Shown piece after piece: positions 15,383 through 23,411 of a DNA stretch of 30,683 bases. The notes beneath the pieces were generated by a model, which had not been told where the DNA came from, did no database searches, and saw only the letters and a program-made list of their open reading frames with translations. Within the stretch, counting starts at the first letter, position 1. The number at the start of each line of letters is the position of its first letter. The stretch is from JAAZMF01 sp036786445 (GTDB lineage Bacteria; Bacillota; Limnochordia; DTU087). The stretch is from contig DAIQRD010000014.1 in assembly GCA_036786445.1 (NCBI GenBank), forward strand, positions 1-30,683, in the 5' to 3' direction. The position numbers and the translations under genes were made by a program.

Positions 15383-17161
15383 CTACCTCTGCAGCTTCTT
15401 GATAGGGAAGTATACAGTGTAGTGTTCGTCACGTATATCATATAGAGGTACGAACCGAAATCCTCGATCTTGGTTTACAGTTCTATAGTTGGGCAGCCAC
15501 CATTCCCACTCCCGTTCATTGTCTGGTGTGAGGATAGTTCTAGGATCATCTGGGTCCCCATAGAGGGCTCGCTCTTCATTACACAACCCGGCCAACACTA
15601 CGGGTCCATCCATAAAGGCTACTGTTCCTGGCATATCCGGCAGTGGCTCGGTGATTAGCCCCTTGGGCAGTTCCACATGGATCCGATTTTGGCTCCAGGT
15701 GCGATGAAGCCTATGATAGGTGGATGGCTGGTGGGGGACTTCCTCGGGGATTCCGTCGACTGTTATGCGTGGCGTTCCCTGTAGCCACCAGGGAAGGCGA
15801 ATATCCAGAGTGAAGTCTACAGGATGCTCAGTTTCGATTACTAGGTCAAATGCAATACTCTGGGGGCGGCGGGGTTGCTCTTTTTGAGTATCAAGGGTTT
15901 GCGTGATCTCTACGTTTGTGTCGTTATAGGTCCAGGTGAGGCTGTTGGGTATGTACTGATTGATTACTAGGCCCCCGTCGGTGGCGAAATAGATACTGTC
16001 GTAATAGATGCTGTGGGCTTGGACTAAAGTACCATGACAGCACCAGAAATCCTCGGTTGGTGTACCCCATTTTTTTACTGCACCGGCCTCTAGGGGTAGG
16101 AAATAGGCCACCATGCCCGTGTCCGGATGCTGCTGGGCCAGGATGCCGTTATACATATTGCGCTCCCAGTAATCTGCGTACCTGATATCGCCAGTCCATT
16201 GGAATAAGTACTGTGCCAAGCGCATCATGTTATAGGGGACACAGTGCTCTTGATTCTTGTCTCCAAGCCGGGCGGACAATTGGCCAGGCGGTGTCCAGAT
16301 CTCTCCACAGGTCTGACTGCCGGTGCAGTAGGTACCCCGGTCATCGACGGAGAGCCTCCAGTAAGCTTCAACGATTTTGCGCCATCGTGCATCGCCCGTT
16401 ACTTCCCAAGCCCGAGCTGCACCGTGCACTTCGGGGATGGTGGTGTTGGCGTGCATGTTAGTTAGAACATCCTCACCGGCCAATAGGCGGTCAAACAACC
16501 TTCGTCGATCGTAGCGGTGCATGAGCTCCAAGTGTTCTTGCTGCTTAGTCACGGCATAGAGATTGGCCCAGACTTCTAGCATGCCGCCGGTTTCCACATC
16601 GAGGATATCATCCAATTGCTGCTGGGAGAATTGACCCGTCCAACGGTGAAACCATTTGGCCCACTTGATTAGGATATCTAGGGCTTGCTCATTGCCAGCT
16701 AACTCCAACATGTCATATAGGCCCATTAGCGTTTTGTGGACCGTATAATGGGGTGCCCATACACGTTTACCTTTAGCTATCCAGTCAAAGTATTTCTCCG
16801 GGATAGGTCCTACCCACTCACCGCCATTTTCTTCTTGGCAACGGCCCAGTTCAGAGACTATGTAATCGGCTTTGGTTTTGATCTCGGCATCCTTTGCCCA
16901 CGCATACATACGAGCTGCACCTGATAGCCAATGGCCTAGGAAATGTCCCCGCAATTGGCAAGTGGGGGACTCCCAGCCCCAGTGGCAGTTGGCTGGTTTT
17001 GTGGCAGAACTCCAAAGGCCAGCTTCTAGGTAGTGATTTTGCAGCAGATTGTCGTTATCGAGACTCATCATATACTTACGATTGATGCGGGACCTTTCTC
17101 GAAAGAGACTGGGCAATAACGTAACACTGCCGGGTGCCATGGGCCTGAAAGATTGGTTCAT
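15383..17161 (-). CDS. DUF1680 glycoside hydrolase, GH146-like beta-L-arabinofuranosidase
   Basis: A 592-residue cytoplasmic protein of the same superfamily as its neighbour but distantly related. The zinc-cysteine site appears as Glu305 and Cys307 (QEHCVPYNMMRL) and Cys374-Cys375 (FWCCHGT), with Cys374 as presumed nucleophile. The spacing and the CCHGT form are closer to GH146-type enzymes than to GH127. The N-terminal region (NHYLEAG, RGHFLGHWLSG) is also typical of that branch. AAGGAGGAGCGTC precedes ATG. The gene lies 37 bp after the MalG-type permease and 122 bp before GH127, in the same operon. Substrate may be another arabinofuranoside linkage; other DUF1680 families (for example GH142/GH137-like) are less likely. 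Confidence 0.82.
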   Translation of the reverse strand: MNQSFRPMAPGSVTLLPSLFRERSRINRKYMMSLDNDNLLQNHYLEAGLWSSATKPANCHWGWESPTCQLRGHFLGHWLSGAARMYAWAKDAEIKTKADYIVSELGRCQEENGGEWVGPIPEKYFDWIAKGKRVWAPHYTVHKTLMGLYDMLELAGNEQALDILIKWAKWFHRWTGQFSQQQLDDILDVETGGMLEVWANLYAVTKQQEHLELMHRYDRRRLFDRLLAGEDVLTNMHANTTIPEVHGAARAWEVTGDARWRKIVEAYWRLSVDDRGTYCTGSQTCGEIWTPPGQLSARLGDKNQEHCVPYNMMRLAQYLFQWTGDIRYADYWERNMYNGILAQQHPDTGMVAYFLPLEAGAVKKWGTPTEDFWCCHGTLVQAHSIYYDSIYFATDGGLVINQYIPNSLTWTYNDTNVEITQTLDTQKEQPRRPQSIAFDLVIETEHPVDFTLDIRLPWWLQGTPRITVDGIPEEVPHQPSTYHRLHRTWSQNRIHVELPKGLITEPLPDMPGTVAFMDGPVVLAGLCNEERALYGDPDDPRTILTPDNEREWEWWLPNYRTVNQDRGFRFVPLYDIRDEHYTVYFPIKKLQR

Positions 17162-17198
17162 GACGCTCCTCCTTACTTAGTGTCACTTCAGAACTCTG

Positions 17199-18023
17199 CT
17201 ATCCTTTGATCCCCGATAGGGTGATTCCCTGAATGAAGAACTCTTGGGACAACAGGAACACCACGATAACTGGCATGACACTTATCACTGAGCCAGCCAT
17301 CAAGACGGGCCAATCCGTTGTATACATGGTCTGTAGAGCGGCCAGACCCAGTGGCAATGTGCGCAGCTCTACGCCGTTAATGAAGATGAGGGGTCTGATA
17401 AAATCATTCCATGTTCCCATGAAGGTGAAAAGTCCCAAGGTAGCCATGGCGGGCTTAGATAGAGGGACGAATATGCGTGCGTAGATGCCGAAGGGAGTGC
17501 AACCATCTATCCTTGCCGCTTCCTCTAGTTCCATGGGTATGGTAAGGAAGAATTGGCGTAACAGGAAAGTGCCAAACGGACTAACGAGGGCAGGTATAAT
17601 CAGAGCTCTATGAGTATCAACCCATCCTAGAGAGCGCATCATCAAAAAAACAGGGATAAGGGTCACATGGAAGGGGATAATCAGTGTTGCTAAGTAAAGT
17701 GCAAACAGCGCATCTTTGAATGGGAATCTCAGTCGGGCAAAGGCAAAGCCACCCATGGAGCAAGTAATTAGCTGGCCTATCGTGACGACTATTGAGATCT
17801 TCATGCTGTTCACAAAGAACTTGATGAAGGGAAAACGATCAGCTATGCGTAGGTAGTTCTCCCATCTGATTCTTTGCCCAAACAGGGTTGGTGGAAATCT
17901 AAATACTTCCGAAAGAGATTTCAGTGACGTGCTTACCATCCATATGAACGGGATTAGCATAGTTAGTGCTCCCAGGATCAGAATGGCATGTGCCATGAAG
18001 CGGACGGTGGGATTTGATTTCAT
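17199..18023 (-). CDS. Sugar ABC transporter permease, CUT1 MalG type (operon 2)
   Basis: A 274-residue permease with six TM helices. The EAA loop reads LEEAARIDGCTPFGIYARIF, and the end ITLSGIKG is the standard MalG/AraQ terminus. ATG at 18023 follows GGGGGTGAAGACAT; the gene starts 16 nt after the MalF-type stop. It should form the arabino-oligosaccharide importer with the MalF-type partner and the binding protein upstream. It is followed directly by the two DUF1680 enzymes, which ties uptake to hydrolysis. Confidence 0.94.
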   Translation of the reverse strand: MKSNPTVRFMAHAILILGALTMLIPFIWMVSTSLKSLSEVFRFPPTLFGQRIRWENYLRIADRFPFIKFFVNSMKISIVVTIGQLITCSMGGFAFARLRFPFKDALFALYLATLIIPFHVTLIPVFLMMRSLGWVDTHRALIIPALVSPFGTFLLRQFFLTIPMELEEAARIDGCTPFGIYARIFVPLSKPAMATLGLFTFMGTWNDFIRPLIFINGVELRTLPLGLAALQTMYTTDWPVLMAGSVISVMPVIVVFLLSQEFFIQGITLSGIKG

Positions 18024-18039
18024 ATGTCTTCACCCCCAT

Positions 18040-18942
18040 TCAGTACATAACCCAGCTCTTGGACCACCAAAGCTGAATCAAGGTGACTATGAATACCAGG
18101 AAAAACAGCATGTAGGCCATGGCACTTGCGTATCCCATCTTGAAGTACTCAAAGGCACATTGGTACAGGTAGTGAACGAGTACAGAAGTACTGCGAGCCG
18201 GGCCACCCCTAGTCATTACATACACGAGATCAAAGGCCTGGAATGAGCCAATGATGGACATGATCACCACAAAAAGGGTGGTCGGGGATATCAAGGGTAT
18301 GGTTACGTACCACATTTTGGCGAACCGACTGGCACCATCAATTTCTGCCGCTTCATAGTAGACGTCTGGTATTCCCTGTAATCCAGCTAAGAACAACACC
18401 ATATTGAAACCAAGGCCTTTCCAGATACTCACCAGTATTACGGCGGGCATCGCCCATTTCACGCTAGATATCCAATTAGGACCTTGTATGCCAATGAGTC
18501 CGAGTAAGTAATTGATTAAGCCAAACTCGGGATTGTATACCCATTGCCATACAATTCCAACGGCCACCATGGAGGTGATCACAGGCAGAAAATAGATGGC
18601 TCTATATATCTTGACAAATGAGGTTCTTTGATTTAGTGCCAGAGCTAAGAAGAAGGCGATGACTATGCCTATAGGTACTGAGCCAATGGTGTAGTAGATT
18701 GTGTTCCACAAAACTTTCCGGAACGTGGGATCTATCATCAGCTCACGATAGTTTGCCAAGCCTTGCCACTGCATAGGGGTCAGCAGATCCCACTTGACGA
18801 AGCTGAGACCAAAAGAAGCTATCATAGGAAATAGCATGAATATGAGAAATCCGATGAGGTTGGGTAAAAGCAGGACAGCAGCCCAAAAAAGGTCACTATA
18901 CGCAAGATGCCTAAGAAACGATGTCCTATGTCTACTTTCCAC
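18040..18942 (-). CDS. Sugar ABC transporter permease, CUT1 MalF type (operon 2)
   Basis: A 300-residue permease with six TM helices and EAA loop YEAAEIDGASRFAKMWYVTI. I chose GTG at 18942, preceded by a G-run (GGGGGGG) 6 nt upstream. A GTG at 18981 would lie inside the intercistronic hairpin and add an unlikely N-terminus. The homologous gene in operon 3 starts the same way (G-run, then GTG-GAR-AGT). It partners the MalG-type gene 16 nt downstream and uses the binding protein encoded at 19005-20303. Confidence 0.92.
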   Translation of the reverse strand: MESRHRTSFLRHLAYSDLFWAAVLLLPNLIGFLIFMLFPMIASFGLSFVKWDLLTPMQWQGLANYRELMIDPTFRKVLWNTIYYTIGSVPIGIVIAFFLALALNQRTSFVKIYRAIYFLPVITSMVAVGIVWQWVYNPEFGLINYLLGLIGIQGPNWISSVKWAMPAVILVSIWKGLGFNMVLFLAGLQGIPDVYYEAAEIDGASRFAKMWYVTIPLISPTTLFVVIMSIIGSFQAFDLVYVMTRGGPARSTSVLVHYLYQCAFEYFKMGYASAMAYMLFFLVFIVTLIQLWWSKSWVMY

Positions 18943-18961
18943 ATCCAGCCCCCCCAAGAGG

Positions 18962-18992
18962 GGCACACCCCGGTAGGACACCGGGGTATGCC
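18962..18992 (-). repeat. Intercistronic hairpin after binding-protein gene, operon 2
   Basis: ACCCCGGT and ACCGGGGT form a perfect 8-bp core, extended to 13 bp on the minus strand (GGCA/TGCC plus one U-G pair) around a GTCCT loop. It starts 13 nt after the binding-protein stop and precedes the MalF-type start by about 20 nt. No T-tract follows. Confidence 0.88.
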
Positions 18993-19004
18993 TGTGTCTA
19001 CATC

Positions 19005-20303
19005 CTATTTTGCGTCGGCAGAGAGTACACGGTCTACTCTATCAGTCAACCGCTGTAGTACAGCATCAAGCTCTTGGTCATCGTGCCAGAAGTAATCTAG
19101 CTCTTCGGTAAGTATGTCCCAGGCTTCTTTGGAGACCATGATAGCTGGGTGGACTCTGGCATATTTGGTGAAGAAGGGTATGACCTCGTTGAACCCTGGG
19201 GGATGAACTGTTGGGTCAAGCCATTCTCCAATCCCCTGGTCGGTATACATTTCGGTTCGGTTAGGCATCCATAAACCGCTGCGCACCAGATCAATCTGAT
19301 ACTCCTTAGAGGAGAGGAACTTGACCAAGCGCCAAGCCGCTTCGGGATGCTTTGTTCCCTTCCAGATGGAATGTAGATGGGCAGTACCGGCGGTAGCAGG
19401 GACCTTAAAGACCGGTAGCGGGGCAACTCCAACTGGGAAATCCATCTGAGAGAGTTCCTGCAATGCCCAGGAACCATCTGCCAGCATAGCGACTCGACCG
19501 GTCTGAAGCATCTGTGCGGCACTCATGCCGATGTTCTCCATGTAAGAGGAATCAGGCGAAGCTCTATGGACCTTACGTAGGTCCAGTATCCTTTGTAGTG
19601 CTTCTTTGGCATTAGCATCATCGGCTAGTGTACAACGACTATAGTCCTCGTTGAATATCTGTCCTTGGTTGGACCAGATCATAGGGATCCAGGGGGGAAT
19701 ATTTTCAAATCCGTAAGCACCGAATTGGACTACCCTTCCGCCCTTCTCAATGGTCAGTTTTTTGGCTACACTGACGAATTCATCCCACGTCCACGCCTCA
19801 TCGGGATTGCTAGGGGGGGAGGGGATGCCTGCCTCTTCAAACATCTGTCTATTGTAATACAGCACCGGAGCTACGATGCAGCTGCTAATTCCGTAGATAT
19901 GGCCATTGATTAGCATTTTCTCCTGATCCAGAGGAATGAACTCATCTAGGTCAAACTCGGAATCAAAGAAACTGGTAATGTCGTAAAGTACATCACGCTT
20001 CTGGAAATCGCGGTAGAAGGGTTCAGCTCCCAAGAAGAAAACATCTGGTGCTGCTCCTCCCGCCATCATGGTCAGGAGTTTTGTGTGGTGTTCGGCGAAC
20101 CGCCCTGCTATGTATTCAACTTCGATGTCTGGGTTGTCTTGCATGAAGAGTTTCAGGCCATCCATTACACTCTGGGTTTCCAGGGGGCTAGCTTCCCATC
20201 CCATAAACTGCAACTTCACTTTGGCACTGGCGACTGGAGCCAAGGCCATGACGCATAGTGCCAGTGCAGCAACAATAGAGATCAAACATGTCCTTCTTCT
20301 CAC
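19005..20303 (-). CDS. Extracellular sugar-binding protein, CUT1 (operon 2)
   Basis: A 432-residue family-1 solute-binding protein. I chose GTG at 20303, with GAAAGGAG 8 nt upstream, which gives a clean signal peptide (MRRRTCLISIVAALALCVMA, then APVASA cleaved before KVKLQF). The in-frame ATG at 20360 has no ribosome-binding site and would bury the signal. There is no lipobox. The mature part shows the usual features of the fold: a VEYIAGRFAEHHTKLLTMMA helix, GGAAPDVFFLG, and a late AAWRLVKFLSSKEYQ segment. The linked DUF1680 enzymes make beta-L-arabino-oligosaccharides the likely cargo, an inference from context. It is the first gene of the operon. Confidence 0.93.
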   Translation of the reverse strand: MRRRTCLISIVAALALCVMALAPVASAKVKLQFMGWEASPLETQSVMDGLKLFMQDNPDIEVEYIAGRFAEHHTKLLTMMAGGAAPDVFFLGAEPFYRDFQKRDVLYDITSFFDSEFDLDEFIPLDQEKMLINGHIYGISSCIVAPVLYYNRQMFEEAGIPSPPSNPDEAWTWDEFVSVAKKLTIEKGGRVVQFGAYGFENIPPWIPMIWSNQGQIFNEDYSRCTLADDANAKEALQRILDLRKVHRASPDSSYMENIGMSAAQMLQTGRVAMLADGSWALQELSQMDFPVGVAPLPVFKVPATAGTAHLHSIWKGTKHPEAAWRLVKFLSSKEYQIDLVRSGLWMPNRTEMYTDQGIGEWLDPTVHPPGFNEVIPFFTKYARVHPAIMVSKEAWDILTEELDYFWHDDQELDAVLQRLTDRVDRVLSADAK

Positions 20304-20402
20304 GAAATTCGCTCCTTTCGTTTCGTAAACGGGGATCAAAAAGTATTGGTCGAAGGCCAAAAGCGTGGTCTGCTTCCGAAATCACCACCTTCCGTACGGG
20401 CC

Positions 20403-20473
20403 GTCGGTTCGCCCAGATATTGGCTGTTCTCAAATAGCTTTTTGAAGGGGAACTATCCATGGTCGGTTCGTCC
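20403..20473. promoter_or_regulatory. Direct repeat GTCGGTTCGYCC upstream of operon 2
   Basis: GTCGGTTCGCCC at 20403-20414 and GTCGGTTCGTCC at 20462-20473 (one mismatch, 59 bp apart) lie in the 200-bp promoter region between the regulator stop and the binding-protein start. The second copy is nearly palindromic (GGTCG-GTT-CGTCC). These are candidate operators; no -35/-10 pair is convincing. Confidence 0.45.
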
Positions 20474-20505
20474 ATAAATCTCCGTTCATACAACATTGAG
20501 TGTTT

Positions 20506-21621
20506 CTATCGAGTCGTAGCTGCTAACACTCTGATGTCCGCAGCAGACTCCCTCTGAACCAAGACAGTGGGAACTACGATCTTAAGCGGGTAGTCCCTGT
20601 CTCCACCAAGCTGCTCTAGGATCAGCTGGGCTGCTAATTGCCCAATCTCCATTTTCCTAACCAGTACAGTCGACAACCGGGGTTTCGCTTGGGCTGCCAT
20701 GTCGATATCATCAAAACCCATGACGGAAATGTCCTCTGGGATCCTTACACCTGCTTCGTCGGCTGCATCATATGCGCCCAAGGCCAGTAGGTCAGAGGCA
20801 GCAAAAACAGCTGTGGGAACAGGTCGCATCTTTAGTAAACGATTCATTGCTTCACATCCATCGGCTTGCTGCCATCCCAACGAAATCATGCGTTCCGCCA
20901 GAACTGGCAGTCCCTCTTGTTCCAAGGCTTCAGTATATCCGGTTTGCCGTTCTCTTGATGGGGTGCTGTTGGGCGAACCCCCAACAAAGGCAATATCCTT
21001 GTGCCCCAAATTAATGAGGTGATTGACAGCCTCCAGGGCCCCTTCTCTGTTGCTGATTGCCACCACGTCTACAGTATTGAGCTCAACCGAGGGACTAACT
21101 AAGACCAAGGGCAGCTGAGTTGATCTGAGTCGCTCCAAGAGTCTTCGATTGCGAAGTTCGCAACAGATCATGCCATCGACTTTCTGGGTAAGGAGAGCTA
21201 GTCCCTGATCACTGAAATCGTTCTCGTTTATGGACTGGACAAGACAGTGATATCCGTTCTGGGAAATCGTAGTCTCTACACCAGTCAATATCCTTGGATA
21301 GAAGATGTCATCATTGATTGAGGAGAGTGGATCTCTGCGGTAGCAACGTATAAAGGCGATATTACCGGTCTTGTACTTGTTCGGCGAATGATTGTGGGCA
21401 ACATAAGTCCCCTTGGCAGGTACCCTGAATAGTATACCTTCAGTCACAAGTTCGTCGATGGCCCGCCTTATCGTAGTCCTGCTCAGGGAAAAGATCTCAC
21501 ATAGTTCTCGTTCAGATGGGATCCTTTCACCGGCAGCGTACTCCCCAGAGATGACTTTGCTCATAATGTTTTGCTTGATCCGTTGATACTGCACGCTTGC
21601 CATATTGATATCTACCGGCAT
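20506..21621 (-). CDS. GntR-LacI hybrid transcriptional regulator, AraR-like
   Basis: A 371-residue protein. Residues about 10-78 form a GntR-type winged helix (YQRIKQNIMSKVISGEYAAG, then RIPSERELCEIFSLSRTTIR). From about residue 85 there is a LacI/PBP1 sugar-sensing domain (GNIAFI, KVDGMICCE, LGHKDIAFVGG, MGFDDIDMAAQAKPRLSTV). This architecture is that of Bacillus AraR, an L-arabinose-responsive repressor. AGAAGGAG sits 8 nt before ATG 21621. It is upstream of and codirectional with the arabinoside operon, and palindromic sites lie at 21651-21716, suggesting autoregulation. The true effector could be another pentose. Confidence 0.9.
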   Translation of the reverse strand: MPVDINMASVQYQRIKQNIMSKVISGEYAAGERIPSERELCEIFSLSRTTIRRAIDELVTEGILFRVPAKGTYVAHNHSPNKYKTGNIAFIRCYRRDPLSSINDDIFYPRILTGVETTISQNGYHCLVQSINENDFSDQGLALLTQKVDGMICCELRNRRLLERLRSTQLPLVLVSPSVELNTVDVVAISNREGALEAVNHLINLGHKDIAFVGGSPNSTPSRERQTGYTEALEQEGLPVLAERMISLGWQQADGCEAMNRLLKMRPVPTAVFAASDLLALGAYDAADEAGVRIPEDISVMGFDDIDMAAQAKPRLSTVLVRKMEIGQLAAQLILEQLGGDRDYPLKIVVPTVLVQRESAADIRVLAATTR

Positions 21622-21650
21622 TGCACGGGCTCCTTCTACTTGGTTATGTA

Positions 21651-21664
21651 CTGGTCATTACCAG
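21651..21664. promoter_or_regulatory. Candidate operator 1 of the AraR-like regulator
   Basis: CTGGTCATTACCAG, with 5-bp inverted arms around CATT, lies 30 bp upstream of the regulator's start. Its complement (CTGGTAATGACCAG) matches operator 2 at 12 of 14 positions. The paired changes (T/A to C/G) keep the symmetry in both copies. Confidence 0.65.
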
Positions 21665-21702
21665 GGGGAGGTCAGTGCACTTGATCTGGTCATCCCATGT
21701 AT

Positions 21703-21716
21703 CCGGTAATGACCGG
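21703..21716. promoter_or_regulatory. Candidate operator 2 of the AraR-like regulator
   Basis: CCGGTAATGACCGG is the same palindrome in inverted orientation, with compensated changes in both arms. It is centred 52 bp from operator 1, about five helical turns. A third, weaker half-site (CTGGTCAT, 21686-21693) lies between them. Confidence 0.65.
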
Positions 21717-22320
21717 TTGATCTCATTATGAACCATACAGCAATATCAGACAAATCAATAATTCGAGCATCTCAGGCAATTGGGACAGGCAGAGACTGGG
21801 TATTGGCCTTTATCAGGCCGAGGCTCACTATCTTAGATATGTGGCCGGTTAGCTCATTATGGATGATTGTGTCCACCCGAACCCAATCCGGAAACGGCTG
21901 AATGTTGAAGTAGGTTTCCATAAAGCAGTCAAGGCCAGCCTAGTGAAGATCCTAGAACTGATTGACTTGGCCAAGAAGATCAAGGCAATGCTACGCCCGC
22001 TCAGATCTTGGCTGTGAAGCCGGTGGATTTCGGGATACTTGATCACTCTGGGCGCGTCCAAACTGGACATGCTGATTAATCATTGGGTCCATAGTAAGTG
22101 GCGGGAGTGCCACCAAAACGCCCAAGCTAATCAGGGAAAATAAAGCAAGTATCCCAATAAGTAGTGTTGTCCTAAATAGCCCTCAGAAAGTGTCGTCTCT
22201 GTAGCTCATGAGATGGGAATATTGCAGGAAGCATAAACTGGCAGTTGGGGAGCTCGTGCAATGGCCTCCTGGGTGGGATACCACCATTGGGGTTCACTCG
22301 TAGACGGAACGTTCTCTATA
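21717..22320. other. Stretch without recognisable gene
   Basis: About 600 bp upstream of the regulator and downstream of the toxin gene. It holds an imperfect repeat (CCGGTT-CTCATTATG type) at 21713-21730 and 21845-21861. A 52-codon plus-strand frame at 21859-22017 (MDDCVHPNPIRKRLNVEVGF and on) has no Shine-Dalgarno and no family match. The rest shows nothing I can support. Confidence 0.4.
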
Positions 22321-22638
22321 TTACTGCACCAGCCACTGATAATCTTGCCTGCAATCTACGATATAGTCCACGTAGACTGTTTGAGCTTTGATCTGATACA
22401 GAACGAGATACCGTTTTGCTACCAGCATTCTGTGGTACTTGTTGGGTGGAATAAATTGTGCCTGCAAGTAAGGATAACGTTGTGGCATTTGGCCGAGGGA
22501 GCGTACGGCATCCATCAGCTCGTTTTTCAACTTAAGGGCGATAGAAGGGTTTTCCTGGGCCAGAAAACGAAGATGGTCAGCCAACATCTGATGGAAGCGA
22601 TTGGAAACAATAACCCTATAGTGAGGAGTCTTTTCCAT
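22321..22638 (-). CDS. RelE/ParE-family toxin
   Basis: A 105-residue protein of the RelE/ParE fold. The N-terminal strand (YRVIVSNRF) and long helices (ENPSIALKLKNELMDAVRSL) lead into YHRMLVAKRYLVLYQIKAQT, the typical beta-hairpin ending of this family, and VYVDYIVDCRQDY. I chose ATG at 22638, with GAGGTGGAAC upstream; an earlier ATG at 22653 is possible. It overlaps the antitoxin gene by 23 bp, as expected for a co-translated pair. RelE members cut mRNA on the ribosome and ParE members poison gyrase; the sequence does not decide which. Confidence 0.87.
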   Translation of the reverse strand: MEKTPHYRVIVSNRFHQMLADHLRFLAQENPSIALKLKNELMDAVRSLGQMPQRYPYLQAQFIPPNKYHRMLVAKRYLVLYQIKAQTVYVDYIVDCRQDYQWLVQ

Positions 22639-22906
22639 GTTCCACCTCGTCAATAACTCTTTCCAAACAAATATCTAGTTCTTCGAGTGTCATACCTGCC
22701 CGGCCGGCAAGACGATCTTCTTCGACAGCTAGTAGCTCTTCTCGCAGCCTCAGCATTTTCTCCCGGCGGGTAAACGCGTCTATGTCCATAACCACAAGAT
22801 CACCCTCGCCATTTTTCGTCAGATACACAGGTTCACCGGTAGATTTACATAGCGCGGCGATCTCGTTGTAGTTCTGGCGGATTCTCGCGGACGGTTTAAT
22901 GTGCAT
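22616..22906 (-). CDS. Phd/YefM-family antitoxin
   Basis: A 96-residue protein. Residues 1-45 (MHIKPSARIRQNYNEIAALC, then GEPVYLTKNGEGDLVVMD) are the YefM/Phd DNA-binding domain. An acidic, helical C-terminus (LEELDICLERVIDEVEHGKD) would neutralise the toxin. ATG 22906 has GAGAGGTGAGCTT upstream. The toxin gene overlaps its end. A strong sigma-A promoter lies 33 bp before the start, and autorepression over it is expected for the family. Confidence 0.9.
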   Translation of the reverse strand: MHIKPSARIRQNYNEIAALCKSTGEPVYLTKNGEGDLVVMDIDAFTRREKMLRLREELLAVEEDRLAGRAGMTLEELDICLERVIDEVEHGKDSSL

Positions 22907-22938
22907 AAGCTCACCTCTCGTAGCAACATTGTAATCGT

Positions 22939-22967
22939 ATTATACCCATTTTCTACTATGAGATCAA
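22939..22967 (-). promoter_or_regulatory. Sigma-A promoter of the antitoxin-toxin operon
   Basis: On the minus strand TTGATC (22967-22962), a 17-bp spacer and TATAAT (22944-22939) form a near-consensus housekeeping promoter. The -10 is perfect and the gene starts 33 bp downstream. Confidence 0.85.
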
Positions 22968-23028
22968 GGTTCCAGCTGTTACATCACAGACGAGATCACA
23001 TTGTCATGGTACCAAGAGGGTACAATGG

Positions 23029-23223
23029 CTAAGATAGAATTTCCCTTACTCGCCCTATCTCACCGCTTTGGAGGCGTACTTTGATTCCATGGGGGTGATT
23101 GGGAGATTTGGTGAGGATATCCTTCACTATACCTTCCGTGAGTTGGCCTGTTTTTTGGTCTTTCTTCATCACGATCGCTACCTTCGCGCCTATTTGTACA
23201 TCAGAGCGTTTCCTACCATCCAT
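23029..23223 (-). CDS. ywbE: YwbE family protein
   Basis: A 64-residue cytoplasmic protein: MDGRKRSDVQIGAKVAIVMK, KDQKTGQLTEGIVKDILT, HPHGIKVRLQSGEIGRVREI. This matches the conserved YwbE (DUF2196) family almost end to end; it is a small, probably beta-rich fold whose function is unknown. I chose ATG at 23223, with GAAGGAG 9 nt upstream, over an in-frame ATG at 23259 that would add 12 non-conserved residues. It stands alone, divergent from the helicase gene. Confidence 0.9.
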   Translation of the reverse strand: MDGRKRSDVQIGAKVAIVMKKDQKTGQLTEGIVKDILTKSPNHPHGIKVRLQSGEIGRVREILS

Positions 23224-23411
23224 GTCTTTTGCTCCTTCGTGTTTTTCGATTGATTCCATTCCAATATATCACATGACCGCTAAGCGAATGTGTCCGTAGG
23301 TTATATGGAAGCAAAACCAGGATTTCTTACCAAATCGTGAGTAAGCACTTGCTAAGTGTCCGAAAAAGGGGCAGAATAGGAGAGACAACTTAATAAGGGA
23401 GTTTTTATATC

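Noticed and set aside
20188..20496. 102-codon minus-strand frame across the operon 2 promoter
   Set aside because: It overlaps the binding-protein signal peptide in another frame and has no conserved content.
21859..22017. 52-codon plus-strand frame (MDDCVHPNPIRKRLNVEVGF and on)
   Set aside because: No Shine-Dalgarno, no family match, and it begins within a repeat; not enough to call a gene.
23000..23028. GTACC/GGTAC inverted repeat after ywbE
   Set aside because: Only a 5-bp stem without a T-tract; too weak for a terminator call.
23341..23400. Possible promoter TTGCTA-N17-CAGAAT before the helicase gene
   Set aside because: Both hexamers match the consensus at only four of six positions.
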